Below are positions 44,601 to 55,833 of a stretch of DNA of 64,000 nucleotides, one piece after another. Within the stretch, counting starts at the first letter, position 1; each line of letters begins with the position of its first letter. The stretch is from NCBI GenBank assembly GCA_964036195.1, contig OZ038451.1, positions 17,756,747 to 17,820,746 of the forward strand, written 5' to 3'. The stretch is from Sphaerolaimus hirsutus (lineage: Eukaryota > Nematoda > Chromadorea > Monhysterida > Sphaerolaimidae). The position numbers and the translations under genes were made by a program. Under the pieces are notes generated by a model. That model saw nothing but the letters and a program-made list of their open reading frames with translations, searched no databases and had not been told where the DNA came from.

Positions 44601-45286
44601 TGCACAGGGCCGGCACGTTCGCCTGCCTCGACATCCTGCTCAGGCGCATGCAGGAGCGCCGCCGCATCGCGCTCAAGGAAACCGTGCAGCAGGTAAGGCA
44701 GGCAGTGCATGCTGGTGCCTGTCCCAGACCCTGTAAAGTGTCAAATGTCCTGTGTCATGTCAAATGTCAGGTTTCATGTAAAATGTCATGTGTAATTTAA
44801 AAAGCCATGTAAAGTGTCAAATGTCATGTAAAAGACCATGAAAAGTGTCATGTGTATCTTATCGTTTGTATCCAAATCTTATGTTTTTGTATCAAAATCT
44901 TATGTCCAAAATTTGGATTTGGATACAAAAACATAATATTTGAATATGATACAATAAAGTTTGGATACGCATGACATTTTACAGGGTCTTTTACACGACA
45001 CCTGACATTTTACAGGATCTTTTACATGACACATGACATTTTACAGGGTCTTTCACACTTCACAGGGTCTTTCACAGGGTCTAGGACCGTCCCCAGGTTC
45101 AATTACTGTGACACGCGTGCGTGGTCGCAGATGCGCCGCGAGCGGTTCGGCGCGGTGCACCTGGTCAAGCACTACTTCTACTTGACCGAAGCGGTTGTCA
45201 ACTACGCCATTCAGGCGAACTACGTGCACACGGACGACCTGCCCACTGCAGCGAACTTTGTCGCCGGCATGTTCACACTGTCTTAG
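41683..45286 (+). CDS. Protein tyrosine phosphatase, single domain, probably catalytically altered
   Basis: Six exons, all phase 0: 41683-41721, 42011-42181, 43037-43213, 43456-43626, 44345-44692 and 45131-45286, giving about 353 residues without signal peptide or TM segment, so cytosolic. PTP motifs in order: KNRYKNL and a DETRV core; DYIHASYVDGYDRR (usually DYINASYI); QYILCQAPFTADTEVDFWRM (usually QGP...DFWRM); HWEKDDEVP where WPD is expected; VVCSTGVHRAGTFACLDILL as the phosphate-binding loop; and MRRERFGAVHLVKHYFYL in place of RxQRPGMVQTEEQY. The Cys and Arg of CX5R remain. The His before Cys is Val, the Ser/Thr after Arg is Ala, the WPD loop lacks a clear Pro-Asp, and the Q-loop glutamine is replaced. 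So it is either a weak enzyme or a phosphotyrosine-binding pseudophosphatase. Such single-domain forms are numerous in nematodes. It lies 238 bases downstream of the four-TM gene, same strand. Exons 1 and 2 are the least certain. Confidence 0.8.
41741..41884. mobile_element. CTGG-family MITE in PTP intron 1
   Basis: Ends AATCCCAGACCCTGTAAAAT and ATTTTACAGGGTCTGGGACT; the body is GTCAAATGTCATG words. The gtgagc donor at 41722 lies outside it, so the intron existed before insertion. Target repeats are unclear. Confidence 0.65.
43665..44323. mobile_element. CAGAGTTG-family element in PTP intron 4 with nested TACCGTAT element
   Basis: Left agagttgttaaaagtaaata, right cgtaaacacgttttaaca; acgtaaac words throughout. 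A TACCGTATTACCTCGAATTA...ATACGGTA element is nested at 43805-43978. Confidence 0.55.
44716..45093. mobile_element. CTGG-family MITE filling most of PTP intron 5
   Basis: Ends TGCCTGTCCCAGACCCTGTA and TTCACAGGGTCTAGGACCGT. It takes up 378 of the intron's 438 bases (44693-45130). The donor gtaagg and acceptor tcgcag lie outside the element. The centre contains ATCCAAATCTTATG words, also seen in the copies at 58237 and 40352. Confidence 0.7.
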
Positions 45287-45840
45287 GGACCGGCGCCTTG
45301 TGAAGGTGTGAATGAAATCCACTTATGAGTGACTACTAGTCTGAGTGAATCATTCTGAATTCAAAAGCAAATACTCACAATATCGCAATGAAATGATGAG
45401 TTGTCTACGGTACGTATCAGGCAAACAAGGTGAGATTAAAGACGCGCTTTTTATCATTACCTAAATACATACATTGCGCTGCGCACACTAGCTTACTGCC
45501 AGTTATCTCATAAATTTTTGGATTTCGGTTAACTCATAAATCGCCTTTGAACACATTTGAGTTTACCAGAATGAAGTGATTTTCAACTCTAGTTGACTAT
45601 AATTAAAAATATTTAACTTTCACGGCACTTCACTGCACGTCACCACAAATCAGAAACTTATTCTTCCCACCTCCTGCCTTTGTCTGGTTGAAATTTGTGT
45701 TTCAGTGCCTTGGATGCTGTCAATTTCAACAAAGAACAAAAAGCACAATGTGAAAATAAATTTGCAAACACATATTGACATAGGTATTTTAATTAAATGT
45801 CAGCAATATTGCATTTTACCTTCATGGGTAACTTTCTGAG
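45287..45840. other. PTP 3' flank; half of a CACACTAG-family element
   Basis: Contains gcgcacactagcttactg at about 45484, and a degraded partner is not seen. AAATAAAT near 45757 could be a polyadenylation signal. No other gene is supported. Confidence 0.35.
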
Positions 45841-46538
45841 TGCATTTGAAGGGTGTGCTTCTAAATGTACCGATCTACAAAAAATCGATTTTGAGATAAT
45901 CGCAATTGAAACTTTGGAGTATGCAATACCCATACATGGGTATTGGCTATGGGAATTTTGGGTATGGGTATTTCGGCCATATTGTTGGGTATCCACATGC
46001 ATGGGTATAATCCTTGTTTGTACACATAACACTAGCTATATAACATTTAGTGAATCGTATTTTTTGTAGTACAGTACATTTTAAAGGAACAAATTGGTAA
46101 TAGCATGTAGATCGGTACCTTTTAAAGCACAAAATCAGATAGATGTAGATCCGTACTTTTACCCATAGTAAAAAAGCACAAATTGAGTTTTTGCTGCTGA
46201 TGATGCCGAGCTGACATCAGTACTTTTTGAAGCACAAAAAATAAAGTGCAGATCGGTACATTTAGAAGTACAATTTTGAAAAATGTGTGTAGATCGGTAC
46301 CTTTAAAAATACAAAAGCTGAAAAAGCTTGTAGATCGGTACTTTTAAAATTTCAAAAACTGTATTTTGCGATTTTTTTGCTTTTTTTGACCCCCCATATG
46401 TCAAAATTGAATTTCTCACCACCCACATATTATATATATTTTTGAAGCGCATTTTTCTGGGGACCCCAAAAATGGTCCTAACTCAAATTTGAAAAATTTG
46501 TAGATTGGTACTTTTAGAAGCACACCCTTCATTTGCAT
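45841..46538. mobile_element. Palindromic element with GTAGATCGGTAC words
   Basis: Ends tgcatttgaagggtgtgctt and aagcacacccttcatttgca. The interior repeats gtagatcggtacttttaaa-type units at about 80-base spacing in one orientation and the complement near the left end. Confidence 0.55.
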
Positions 46539-46610
46539 CTGCATCGTCGTAGAAGTGTTAATATCCCGTATGCTTCCCGATTGTTTGTAACATTAATAAA
46601 AAGGCATCAC

Positions 46611-46728
46611 GTGTATACCAAAACCACATCAAGTACTTTTCCACGTTGAAGCTGATGCCGGGGTAGTCGCTCGCCAACAAGATGTCCAAGTATATGCGAT
46701 TACAAAGGAAAATTTTTTGAAGTTCAGA
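46611..46728 (-). CDS. Possible orphan exon, unrecognised
   Basis: On the minus strand the frame reads ISELQKIFLCNR, IYLDILLASDYPG, then ISFNVEKYLMWFWYTRD. G/C-ending codons are frequent in the central part. It may belong to the minus-strand gene upstream (48.4-52.4 kb), but I could not fix splice sites. Confidence 0.25.
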
Positions 46729-47467
46729 TATTCAAGGAGAGATAACTACTTTGAGTGATGAAAATAGCGATGCACACGCCTCACCCACCCCCGCTTGCAG
46801 AGTTGGCTTTTAAGTTTTAAATTGACGGCAATTATGAAAATTTTAAAGTGGAAGCGATTTGCAAACAAAGCTTGCGTACGGCCTTACACATTTTAATAAC
46901 TTTTACGGTTTGAAGCATGCATGAATTTATTTACCATGCTCAGTATAACTCATTTATTCATATAAAATATGTATAATTCTGTATAATTTTGATGTTATCG
47001 ATAAACACCATGTGTGGGCTAAACTGACTCTGGTTAATGGAACAGTGACTTTTCATGTTTCAATGAGCTATTTACCGCAAATCCTCAATTGATTCTTCTC
47101 CCTTGAATACTTTCCCCTTTCACTAGATCCCCCGCCAGTCCCGTAAGAAAAAACAGTCCACCTCTTGAATAGTTCCCTCCCAAATGTTTGACGATGAATA
47201 ATTCCCCAGGGTAACGGGGAATCGGGGTATTTACGGTAAACATTTTTGTGCGTATTTTGATGTTTGAAATCTTGTTTGAAATCTTAAAGGGTGTGAAAAC
47301 GTCAGAAAAAGAATCCTTCTAGTTCCCCAGTGTAAAAACGGATTTTATTTTTCCCAAATAAACAATATTTACGTTTCTCTTGGTTCCAAAAGTCACTGAC
47401 CCAGTAACTTCGGATCACACAAAGCAGAAAAATCGCCACAGTGACAAGCTGCTCGCGCAGCGTGCAC

Positions 47468-47570
47468 TAGGCTTCCACACCACTGCATTTTGCGTCACTG
47501 CGATCACTTCCCCCGGCCCCAGGGCGGCGGGGTGGTTGTCGTTAAGTGCGGCAGCCACGATGCGTCCTCT
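47468..47570 (-). CDS. Possible exon, unrecognised
   Basis: After the acceptor gactgtagcag the minus strand reads RGRIVAAALNDNHPAALG then PGEVIAVTQNAVVWKPS, followed by a GTGCAC donor. Strong G/C third-position bias contrasts with the surrounding A/T-rich DNA. No family is recognised. It may be part of the minus-strand gene at 48.4-52.4 kb. Confidence 0.35.
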
Positions 47571-47681
47571 CTGCTACAGTCCAGGCTGTAAAATATGTGG
47601 ATCTTTTTTCACTTTTGGCTTAGAAAAAAAACTATAAAACGAGATTTTTGGTGCTGGTAAATATTTTTGTGAGAAAATATT

Positions 47682-48308
47682 TACCGTATTTCCTCGAAAC
47701 CACTGAGGAACGAAGTGGACATGAACGAAGTGGACGTGAACAATCTCATGGTGAGTTAAATACCCTCAATATTCTGCTGGGGGTCTTATTTTTTCGGCAG
47801 AAATTTTTTGAAATCCCGGTACAAATTTGTCGTTTGTTTGCAGACGTCGAAAAATACACCAATAAACACCATGTAATACAGTCTATACACTTACATAAGT
47901 ATGTAGATGGTATAAAAAGGTTCTAACGTAACACAGTGGTTCTTGTTAACGTCTGTTCTGCATTGCCCGGATCACAAACCGCAGCTTTAGTCATGTATGT
48001 TCCCTTTATACTCGGCAGACACGATACTCTACAAACAGATAGGAGTTATGTCTTCGGCTGGCAAACGGCCAGCCGAGAACTTATGGAAGACGTCATGTCA
48101 TGAAGACGACGTGATGGCGAGAGATGATGATTGGGTCGAAAGTGATCACGTCATGCTGGAGTGTTTCCTCCGGGAAAATGTACGGCGTAATGTCATCCGA
48201 GTATACATACAATTAGGGGGGGTATTCCGAGGGTGTGGGTAATTATTTCATAGTGTCCATTTTTAGGGGGGCTATTTCGAGACGGGGGTATTTCGAGGAA
48301 ATACGGTA
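47682..48308. mobile_element. TACCGTAT-family element with nested TATACTCGG element
   Basis: Ends TACCGTATTTCCTCGAAAC and TATTTCGAGGAAATACGGTA. A TATACTCGG...CCGAGTATA element is nested at 48007-48205 and is nearly identical to 30904-31089. Confidence 0.65.
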
Positions 48309-48354
48309 ATTGATTACGTGATCGGGTTTTTCCCAATCGTTTGAAGACACCTAC

Positions 48355-51300
48355 TCTGGGAATTGCTTGGCGACGCAGTTGCACACGGAGTTGGCACCCA
48401 ATTGCGATTCACATTTCGACCAATCCACACTGGGATAACATCTGCAATCAGTGATGGTTTCGCTTGGGTTATTTATAAATAAATGTAGATAGGTTTTTAT
48501 TTTTGACAATTGATAGTAAATACTGCACCATGGACTTGAAAACAGAACTCAAGGCAGGGGCCGTTTTTGCCCGCAAGATATTTTTTATGTAATCATTTGT
48601 TGTAAATACCGGTGGAAACAACGGTAAATACCTGTACCCTCACGCTGAATGATTCAAGAACATACCCACAAATGTCAACGATTGGCTCACTCGTACCATG
48701 ATCGACCATCATATTTCCTCAATAAGCCCCACTATTACGGTATTTTTTACAATGAACCACCTTCACATGAATCCTCAAAATCTAAATTTAGGATTCATTT
48801 TTATATAGGTATCTAGGTCCTACGATTTTTGGGATTTTGCCAGATGCTGTATATCTGGGAAAACGTCTGGTATTTTTCGTCAGACTTTTTGATTGGGTAG
48901 TTATTCGGGTGGGGGGGGGTCATTAGATGGAGAAGTTATTTTTCATCAGAATATCAAATAATATTGTTTTCTGCGTGAAAATCGACCCCCGGGGGGCTTT
49001 TTGATGAAATACTCATCTCGGAAAGTAGACTGGATTCGCCAAAATCTGAATTCGTCTGCTCCATGTGACACTGGTCCAAACATTGCGTGTATCCAAGCTT
49101 TTCTTCCAAATTTGACTGATACTCCCACGCCTTGTCAACCCCATCTTGGAAGAATGGTACAAAACCGATGTGATCACTGTTTTCTTGACATCTGTGTTTA
49201 GATCAATGTGCTTTTCAAATAAAAATGTTTAGAGTTCGACGGCACTACATTTTCCATATCTACAAACACAACAACAACCAAATTGCATACCCATTTGTGC
49301 CTTGCTGTATCTGTGAATTCAAGCAAACAATTCTTTTTGTTTCAGATTCCCCCCTGCACTTTTCGATGACATCATTCAATTTTTGCACACGCGCAATATC
49401 AACCGTTTCTCTGCACTTCATTTCGCACTTGCTGTAGATTATCGGTGGGGGAGGTTCATATGGAGGCAGCTTTTGTCTTTTTAAACACTCCATGTGCGTT
49501 TGATTAGAGCATAGGCAGTTCTGGAAGAGGGGAATTAAGTTTATTTTGTCGATATTCCGTGGATAATTACTATCAACTTCATCTTTAAAAGTTACCGGTG
49601 GTGGCGCTGGCTCTTCCAAATTGCAATCAACTCTGTATTTATCGATAATAATCGTTACATATTGATAAAATATTGATATAAAAGATTGATACAATTTTTA
49701 TACAAAACTCACGTGATTTCTGGCACTTTGCCGGCGATGCATTTACAATGGTGCTTTGAACCTCCCCATTTTTTGGCGATTATGCTTTTCTCACAGTTTT
49801 GGCGGTCAAATTCAGCATAGCAACTGAGTTCAATTTGTGTAGCTTAGAAGGTTTGTGAGCCGTGCAAATGAGATAAAATCATGGTCAAATAATCATGGCC
49901 ATAATAAATCATGGTGCAAATGAGATAAAATACTGATCGTGAATTCCAGTTCAAATGAGGTTTTCGATGTGCAACCCATATTCCTAGTTGTTAAAACCTA
50001 ATTACGTTTACCCTATAAATACGTATACTTGACTTCTGCATAAATACGTTTACCTTTCCTCCCGAAAAAAGAATACCAGTACTCAGTTACTCGTGTATAC
50101 TCCGGTTACTTTACACCTTGCACGCGTGGTTCCCGCTGGAAGTGTGCCAACGATGGTTAACGCGTGCGAGTTTCATAAAAAGATGACAAAATTGATTGTT
50201 GTTATAATGTTATTCATTAACATATTCACATCGATGAATTTTTTAAATCTTTTTACGGAAATTGCATGATTTAATAATCATTGGCACGCTTCCAACACGA
50301 GACATAAATCAGTGCGAGGGCAGAGTATCACGTACGCCGAGTATACTTTTTGGAAGTATGCGAGTGCGGAAAATGTATTTCGGGTAGGCTTTTATATCGT
50401 GTTTTTAAAGGCATAGAATCACAAAAAGGGAGAAAAGAGCTTAAAATAGGGGTAAATGGTCAAAAGTTTGTGCATAACCAACTATTTATATAGTCAAGAA
50501 TAGCTGAAAATTGGCGAAAACAATTGAAGATGAAAATGGGCACAAAATATAAAAATTAGTAACTTTGAGTGACAATTGTGGCAAAATTTTGCAAAAATAC
50601 TCCCTTTTAAGTTTTCCAGATAAAAGGTATTTTACTCAAACGTAAACGTACTAAACCGTTTACCATGAGTACAAGGAAAAACTAATTATTTTACGTTTTC
50701 TGTATTCAGGGGTGAGTAAAAAATAAATACTTTGGTATATTTACTTTCAAAAAAGTTCAGTACTTTTAACAACTCTGGTGCAACACTAGTGCGACCGACA
50801 CCCTAATTTCGACAATAAAAAAATTTAAGTTTCAAACACTGACCAATTATCCCCTCCCATTGACACTGATGCCAAAGACACATTTAACCAACTTGCACTT
50901 AGTTACAAATGGTATCTCGTATTCGATGAAGTCCGGCTGTGTAGAAATCGTGCCGGTGCCGAACATGTGCGGGTCGCTCTGTGCTTGGCACTCTTCTCTG
51001 CACCGCTCCAAGTTTATCTCATCTCGTAAGGCATTCTCAAGTTGATAGATCGGGTATCCACCGTCGTCGAGCATTTCTGGCGGGACGAAATCGTCCTCCC
51101 ATTGTGCGGTTGGCAATCGGCGGCAGCTGTTGGTGAATACAAACTCAGTGTCCCTTAAAGGCATAGTTGTTAAAACGTATTTACGTTTACTCTATAAATA
51201 CGTAAATATACTCGAGTACTGCGTAAGTACTTTTACGTTTTCTCCCGAAAAAATACCGGTACTCACTTACTCGCGTACTTTTTGAAAGTACGCGAGCACC

Positions 51301-52394
51301 GAAAACGTATTTTAAGGGGACATAGAAAATCATTTTGGTAGGCAGTAAGTGACAAACATTGAATATTTTCCCAAGAAATAGGTATCAGGAGGAACACCCC
51401 CACATATTTGATGCATTCCAGGGTCAAAATTGAAAAAATACTGACTGTTACATTTTCTGTGAACAAAAATACACATTTTTATGTTTTCTGCTAGAAAAAA
51501 TACCCACTTTTACGTTTCCCACTTTCCCAGAAAAAACGCATTTTACTCATGTTTTACGCAGTGTAAAAGAAAAAATTACTTTACGTTTTCTGTACTCAAT
51601 CGTGAGTAAAATAAAAATACTTTACGTTTACTTTGAAAAACGTTCAGTACTTTTACCAACTCTGGTTAAAGGTGCCAGTGAAAGCTAGTTTAGTATGAGC
51701 ATAAACAAACCCATTTTTGCCTGCCCTTGTTTCACTCAAAACACATTGATTAACATCCTCTTCAAAATCTTGATAGCAGTCAGCAATGGCTTCTTGCAAC
51801 TTGTGAAATTTCGCACCGGCATCTCCTGCCGTTTTTATACACTTATCGTAGCAGTCATCGTCGTATGTGGGATATTCATTTGGCGCCCACCATTTTTCCA
51901 CTGTTTTCAAACAGTTCACATGTTCTTTATTTCTACAATCACAGTCCTGGAAAAATGAAATGCATTTTTATCTGCTGCACTGGCAGTTTACGTTTGTCAC
52001 GTGCAGAAAAATGGGTGTGTGGATGTCTGAAGTGATACTGAAGTGCAATAGGTAGTGACAGTGTCTGAAATGTCTTCCACAATTCTGAAAGCACGTGAAG
52101 TAGCGGTAAAGCCGTGATTCATGATACTGGTGCCAGTCCCGAGCACTGTAAAGTGTAAAGTTAAGTGTCAAATGTCATGTAAAATATCAAACAAATTTGT
52201 TAGTGGCATGCTAAGTACTAAATTGCAGTAATCAAATCTTTTTTTTTGTTTTGATCGACATTTTGCATGATAATTGACACTTGACATCACACTTTACAGG
52301 GCTTGGTACAGCCTTGGGACCAGTGCTGGCAGCGTGTTGAAGCGCGCAGTTCACGCGCATCAAGATCACTTCCATGCACTTCAAGAACACATTT
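48355..52394 (-). CDS. Cysteine-rich modular secreted or ectodomain protein (exons of one gene, partial)
   Basis: Minus-strand exons, 5' to 3': 52394-51992 (holding a MITE), 51946-51711, 51126-50889, 49520-49291, 49191-49013 (3' end uncertain) and 48441-48355. Two exon types alternate. Type A reads CDCRNKEHVNCLK...YDDDCYDKC...GKNG and CLCSNQTHMECLK...YSKCEMKC...GTNG; it starts in phase 0 and ends in phase 2 at a shared NG. Type B starts in phase 2 and reads CRRLPTAQWEDDFVPPEML...CREEC and CQENSDHIGFVPFFQDG...CLDQC. The A-B pair is therefore a duplicated extracellular module of about 150 residues. The last exon reads CYPSVDWSKCESQLGANSVC then NCVAKQFPE. Cysteine spacing hints at a disulphide-rich ectodomain, perhaps of a channel or receptor, but I do not recognise the family. 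No signal peptide, start or stop is seen. Confidence 0.55.
50096..50345. mobile_element. TATACTCCGG...CGAGTATA MITE
   Basis: Near-identical to 55317-55564 in the opposite orientation, with gcacgcgtggttcccgctgg in one arm. It lies within a TACGTA-word element (about 49984-50780) of the CAGAGTTG family. Confidence 0.6.
51162..51664. mobile_element. hAT-type element of the CAGAGTTG family in an intron
   Basis: Ends CATAGTTGTTAAAACG and TTTTACCAACTCTG are flanked by cttaaagg (51154-51161) and gttaaagg (51665-51672), 7 of 8 matching. It fills almost the whole intron between two exons of the minus-strand modular gene. Confidence 0.7.
52131..52325. mobile_element. CTGG-duplication MITE inside an exon of the modular gene
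   Basis: CTGG lies on each side (52127-52130 and 52326-52329). Removing the element and one CTGG rejoins the minus-strand frame ASTRC with QYHESRLYRYFTC. The ends carry CACTGTAAAG and CTTTACAGGG. Confidence 0.65.
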
Positions 52395-54367
52395 CTGCTG
52401 TGAGACGGGTGTGAATTACCCTGAAAGTCAACCTTAGTTAAAAAACATACAGTGAGAATGCCGTCTGGGGGTGCCGTCGGGTCACTTGGCCTGAATGTAA
52501 GTGCCAACGTCACTGGAATAATACACAGATGCAGATATATGATAACGTCCTGCGGAGGAAGATTTTACGCAAAAGTTTCTAATTTCTATTTAGGTATTTC
52601 AGTTTTAGGTATAATAAGTTGCTAACTTTTGACAGCATTGTTTTGAATTTGTAACTTATGCAGCAAATTCACAATTTTTGCGAGAAACAGTTTTATCCCA
52701 ATGGTGTTATTTGACAGCGTATTTATTTTGTCAGTGACGTTTAAATAAACAACAAATCTAATATTTATAATACATTGATGTGCCTAAAAGTTTACTGCAA
52801 AAAGTTTGCAAAAAAAGTAAATTGCGGCCGAAAAACATGCATCGTAACCAAATCAGACAGCAACATGATTTTCAACAAAAATGCCATCAATTGGGTCTGT
52901 CATTTTGACGTTTAATATTTGCTTCTTTTATTGTTTCTATACTTGGTAACATACTTGCATACCAAATTGGCAAAATGTTTCAATGCGCACATGGCATGCC
53001 CACAGTCTTTATAATATTTTTCTGAGCTTTTAACAGTGCATGCCCCCCCTCTAAACGGGGTAGGGAGTATTACGAATGGATAACAAAGGGGTGAAGAAGT
53101 GATACTATGGTTTACTAGGGTGAAGTAGTGATACTTACCTAGTTCACTTACAGTAACGGCAACGTCATATAATGTGAAAAAAGTTTTGTTTTCTTTTAAG
53201 GTGGAAAATGGTATACATATTTCATTATGTTAAGTGTGGGGTCGGTTGACTACACATGACATTCAATTCAAAAGCTGTAGATAAAACATGTTCTTTTTCC
53301 ATTCAGCAAATAAGTCATAGCATAACAAACATCACATTTGTATTTCACATAAAATTACACTACAGAAATGTTGCAGCCAAAAATAAATTTTTGATGTACT
53401 CATTTTCTCAACCTTGCTGATTTTGCAAACCTCAATCTGAAACCATGTTGGCACCAGTGTGGTGTCCTTTTAGGCCTGTGTGTCAGGCACCAGGGGCGCA
53501 ACAGAGAAGAGGTGCCAAGTGGTGCTATGTTGCCATTTGAAAACAGGGCACCAGTCGCCAATGGCAGTACAGGAAAATGGCAACATGACAAGTGGTGCCA
53601 ATGGCGCCAAAGTGTGGCGCTTTTCGACGCACTCAAATGGCGCCAGCATCGTGATGCACTTTCATCACTAGTTTGGTGATTTTAGGCAGTTTTAGTGAAG
53701 AAAGTGTAATTCAGAATGCTGCAAAGCTTAGAAGCAGAAGAAAGTTTAGAATGCTGCAAGATCGAAGGTTTGTAGGAGAATTCTGCTAGTTTCCAATAAC
53801 TCTCAAAAATTTAAAATGCCCCAACATTTTACCAGAATATCTATTCACCTAATGCACCTTCTGTAAAAAGTAACCTGGTTTTATATGAAAAATGTAAAGT
53901 ATACATGCATCAGTTATTGTTGTGTTGTTGTATAAATTTTTATCTTTAAACGTTTCGTATACGCTAGCTACCAGGTTAAAGAATCATGATTGGATAATTT
54001 GAAGTTTTATTTTAAGTTAAATTTACCCGACAAATCCCACTGATGGCACTGTAGTGTCAAGTCCATCAACACATCAATTGTCATCGAATAATAAAACATT
54101 GGGTGGGCAAACAAAAACATGTATTTACCAGTTTGTGGGGTGGATCGAAATAGGAAAGCAAGCGAGCCGGTTGTGCAAATGTAAACAAGGTTAAGAAAAT
54201 TTATAGCTGCATGCAATTCCCAAAAAGAAAACCAATTGCAAACACTGAAAGTACTATAACCTGTGGAAGGATCGAACACAATGGACACACATTGTTGGCT
54301 GGTGCGCTCTTTACATCGCTAGTCCAGCATCGTGTTAAATGTCAGGTAAAAAATGTAACGTGTGCAG
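52395..54367. other. No gene recognised; GGCGCC-type fragment
   Basis: A diverged TAGTGATG-family fragment (ggtgccaatggcgcc, ending ccatcacta-like at 53670) lies at about 53450-53672. Elsewhere I see no exon I can support. Confidence 0.4.
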
Positions 54368-54483
54368 TAGTGATGCAAAAGCACCACCAAAAGCAAATTC
54401 GGGAATTCGCCAATGGCGCCATGACGCTGGCGCCCTTTGGCGCCATTAAGGGGCGCCAGCGCCATGGCGCCATTCCATCACTA
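54368..54483. mobile_element. Short TAGTGATG-family hAT-type element, GGCGCC words
   Basis: Starts TAGTGATGCAAAAGCACC and ends ATTCCATCACTA, with gcgccatggcgcc words between. Flanking 8-mers match only in part. Confidence 0.55.
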
Positions 54484-54843
54484 GTGGAGATATAAATTTT
54501 TCAGTGATTTGAGTCAATTTTATGCCGAAATAATGACGTAGGTAGAATCATTGAAATAATTGAAATATCCATATCTTCAGACCAAATCACGCTGAGTTTT
54601 GGACACGATTAAGGATTGATTGAGTACTTACACTACACCATGACAAATTGGAGACCTATATGATCATCCAATTTCATGTAGATACTTAATTAAGATTACG
54701 TTGAAATTTTACGTTTGAAAATTCACCGCATTTCACGTCTAGCTGTAATATCAGCTTTACAATAGTGCAATATTTTTGTATCGCAGTTTCGCCCAAGAAT
54801 TTCGAGGAAATCAATAACTTGCTCATGCGATGATAATAATTTC

Positions 54844-55283
54844 TACCGTATTTACTCGAAATACCCCCGGGGGTGATTGTTTCAGAGTGAGAATTTTGAG
54901 GGGGGGGGGGGGGGGGGGTAAACGAGGGGGGTATTTCGAGGGGGGCTCATTATTTCGCCAGAAATTTTTTGAACACTCAGTACTAAAATGTTGTTTGTAG
55001 CGTACGCTGACGTCGAAAAAGGCAACAAAACGCACCACGTATAAGAGTCTATAGACTTACATAAGTATGTAGATGGTGTAAAACAGGTTCTAACGTAACA
55101 CAGTCATTGTTTTTAACGTCTGTTCTGCATCGTCCGGATCACAAACAGTGGCTTTTGTCATGTACGTTCAGTTTACAGTCAATTTGGGGGGGGGGTATTT
55201 CGAGGGGGGCTATTTAATTCATAGTGTCCATTTTGAGGGGGAGGGGGTATTTCGAGACGGGGGTATTTCGAGGAAATACGGTA
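54844..55283. mobile_element. TACCGTAT-family palindromic element
   Basis: Ends TACCGTATTTACTCGAAATA and TATTTCGAGGAAATACGGTA, with G-runs up to about 18 bases and the shared interior text around cgtacgctgacgtcg. Confidence 0.65.
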
Positions 55284-55316
55284 TATCGCTGTAAAGTAAA
55301 TATTATACATACACAG

Positions 55317-55564
55317 TATACTCGGCGTACATGATACTCTGCCCTCGCACTGATTTATGTCTCGTGTTGGAAGCGTGCCAATGATTGTTAAATCATGCGA
55401 TTTCCATAAAAAGATGGAACAATTATCGATGTGAATCTGTTAATGAATAACATTAGAGCAATAATCAATTTTGTCATCTTTTTATGAAACTCGCACGCGT
55501 TAATCATCGTTGGCACACTTCCAGCGGGAACCACGCGTGCAAGGTGTAAAGTAACCGGAGTATA
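55317..55564. mobile_element. TATACTCGG MITE, inverted copy of 50096-50345
   Basis: TATACTCGGCGTACATGATA to AACCGGAGTATA; the same sequence as 50096-50345 on the opposite strand. Confidence 0.6.
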
Positions 55565-55833
55565 CACACACATGCAAGGTCACCGATGCATCAATTGCAT
55601 TTGAGTCCTTGATAAATTGACAAATATTTAACTTTAACGATATAATGGCAGAGTCGCGCTTGAAGTTGAACCATCATCTATAATAAACAAACTATAAACT
55701 ATTTACCTATTTACAAACCCGTAGTAGGCATGACATAATTTCACTGAATTTAGAAAAATACACATGATTATGTCAACATTTGGCAACTTGCTGCAACCAC
55801 TCCTATCAATACCAAAGGTGAGCTTTGTGATGG

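Noticed and set aside
44395-44736. Alternative frames over PTP exon 5, including minus-strand ones
   Set aside because: High G/C content opens several frames; only 44345-44692 in the stated frame carries the PTP loop motifs and splice phases.
54007-54288. Minus-strand hydrophobic frame of 93 codons
   Set aside because: Composition fits A/T-rich noise; there is no splice support, motif or neighbouring exon in phase.
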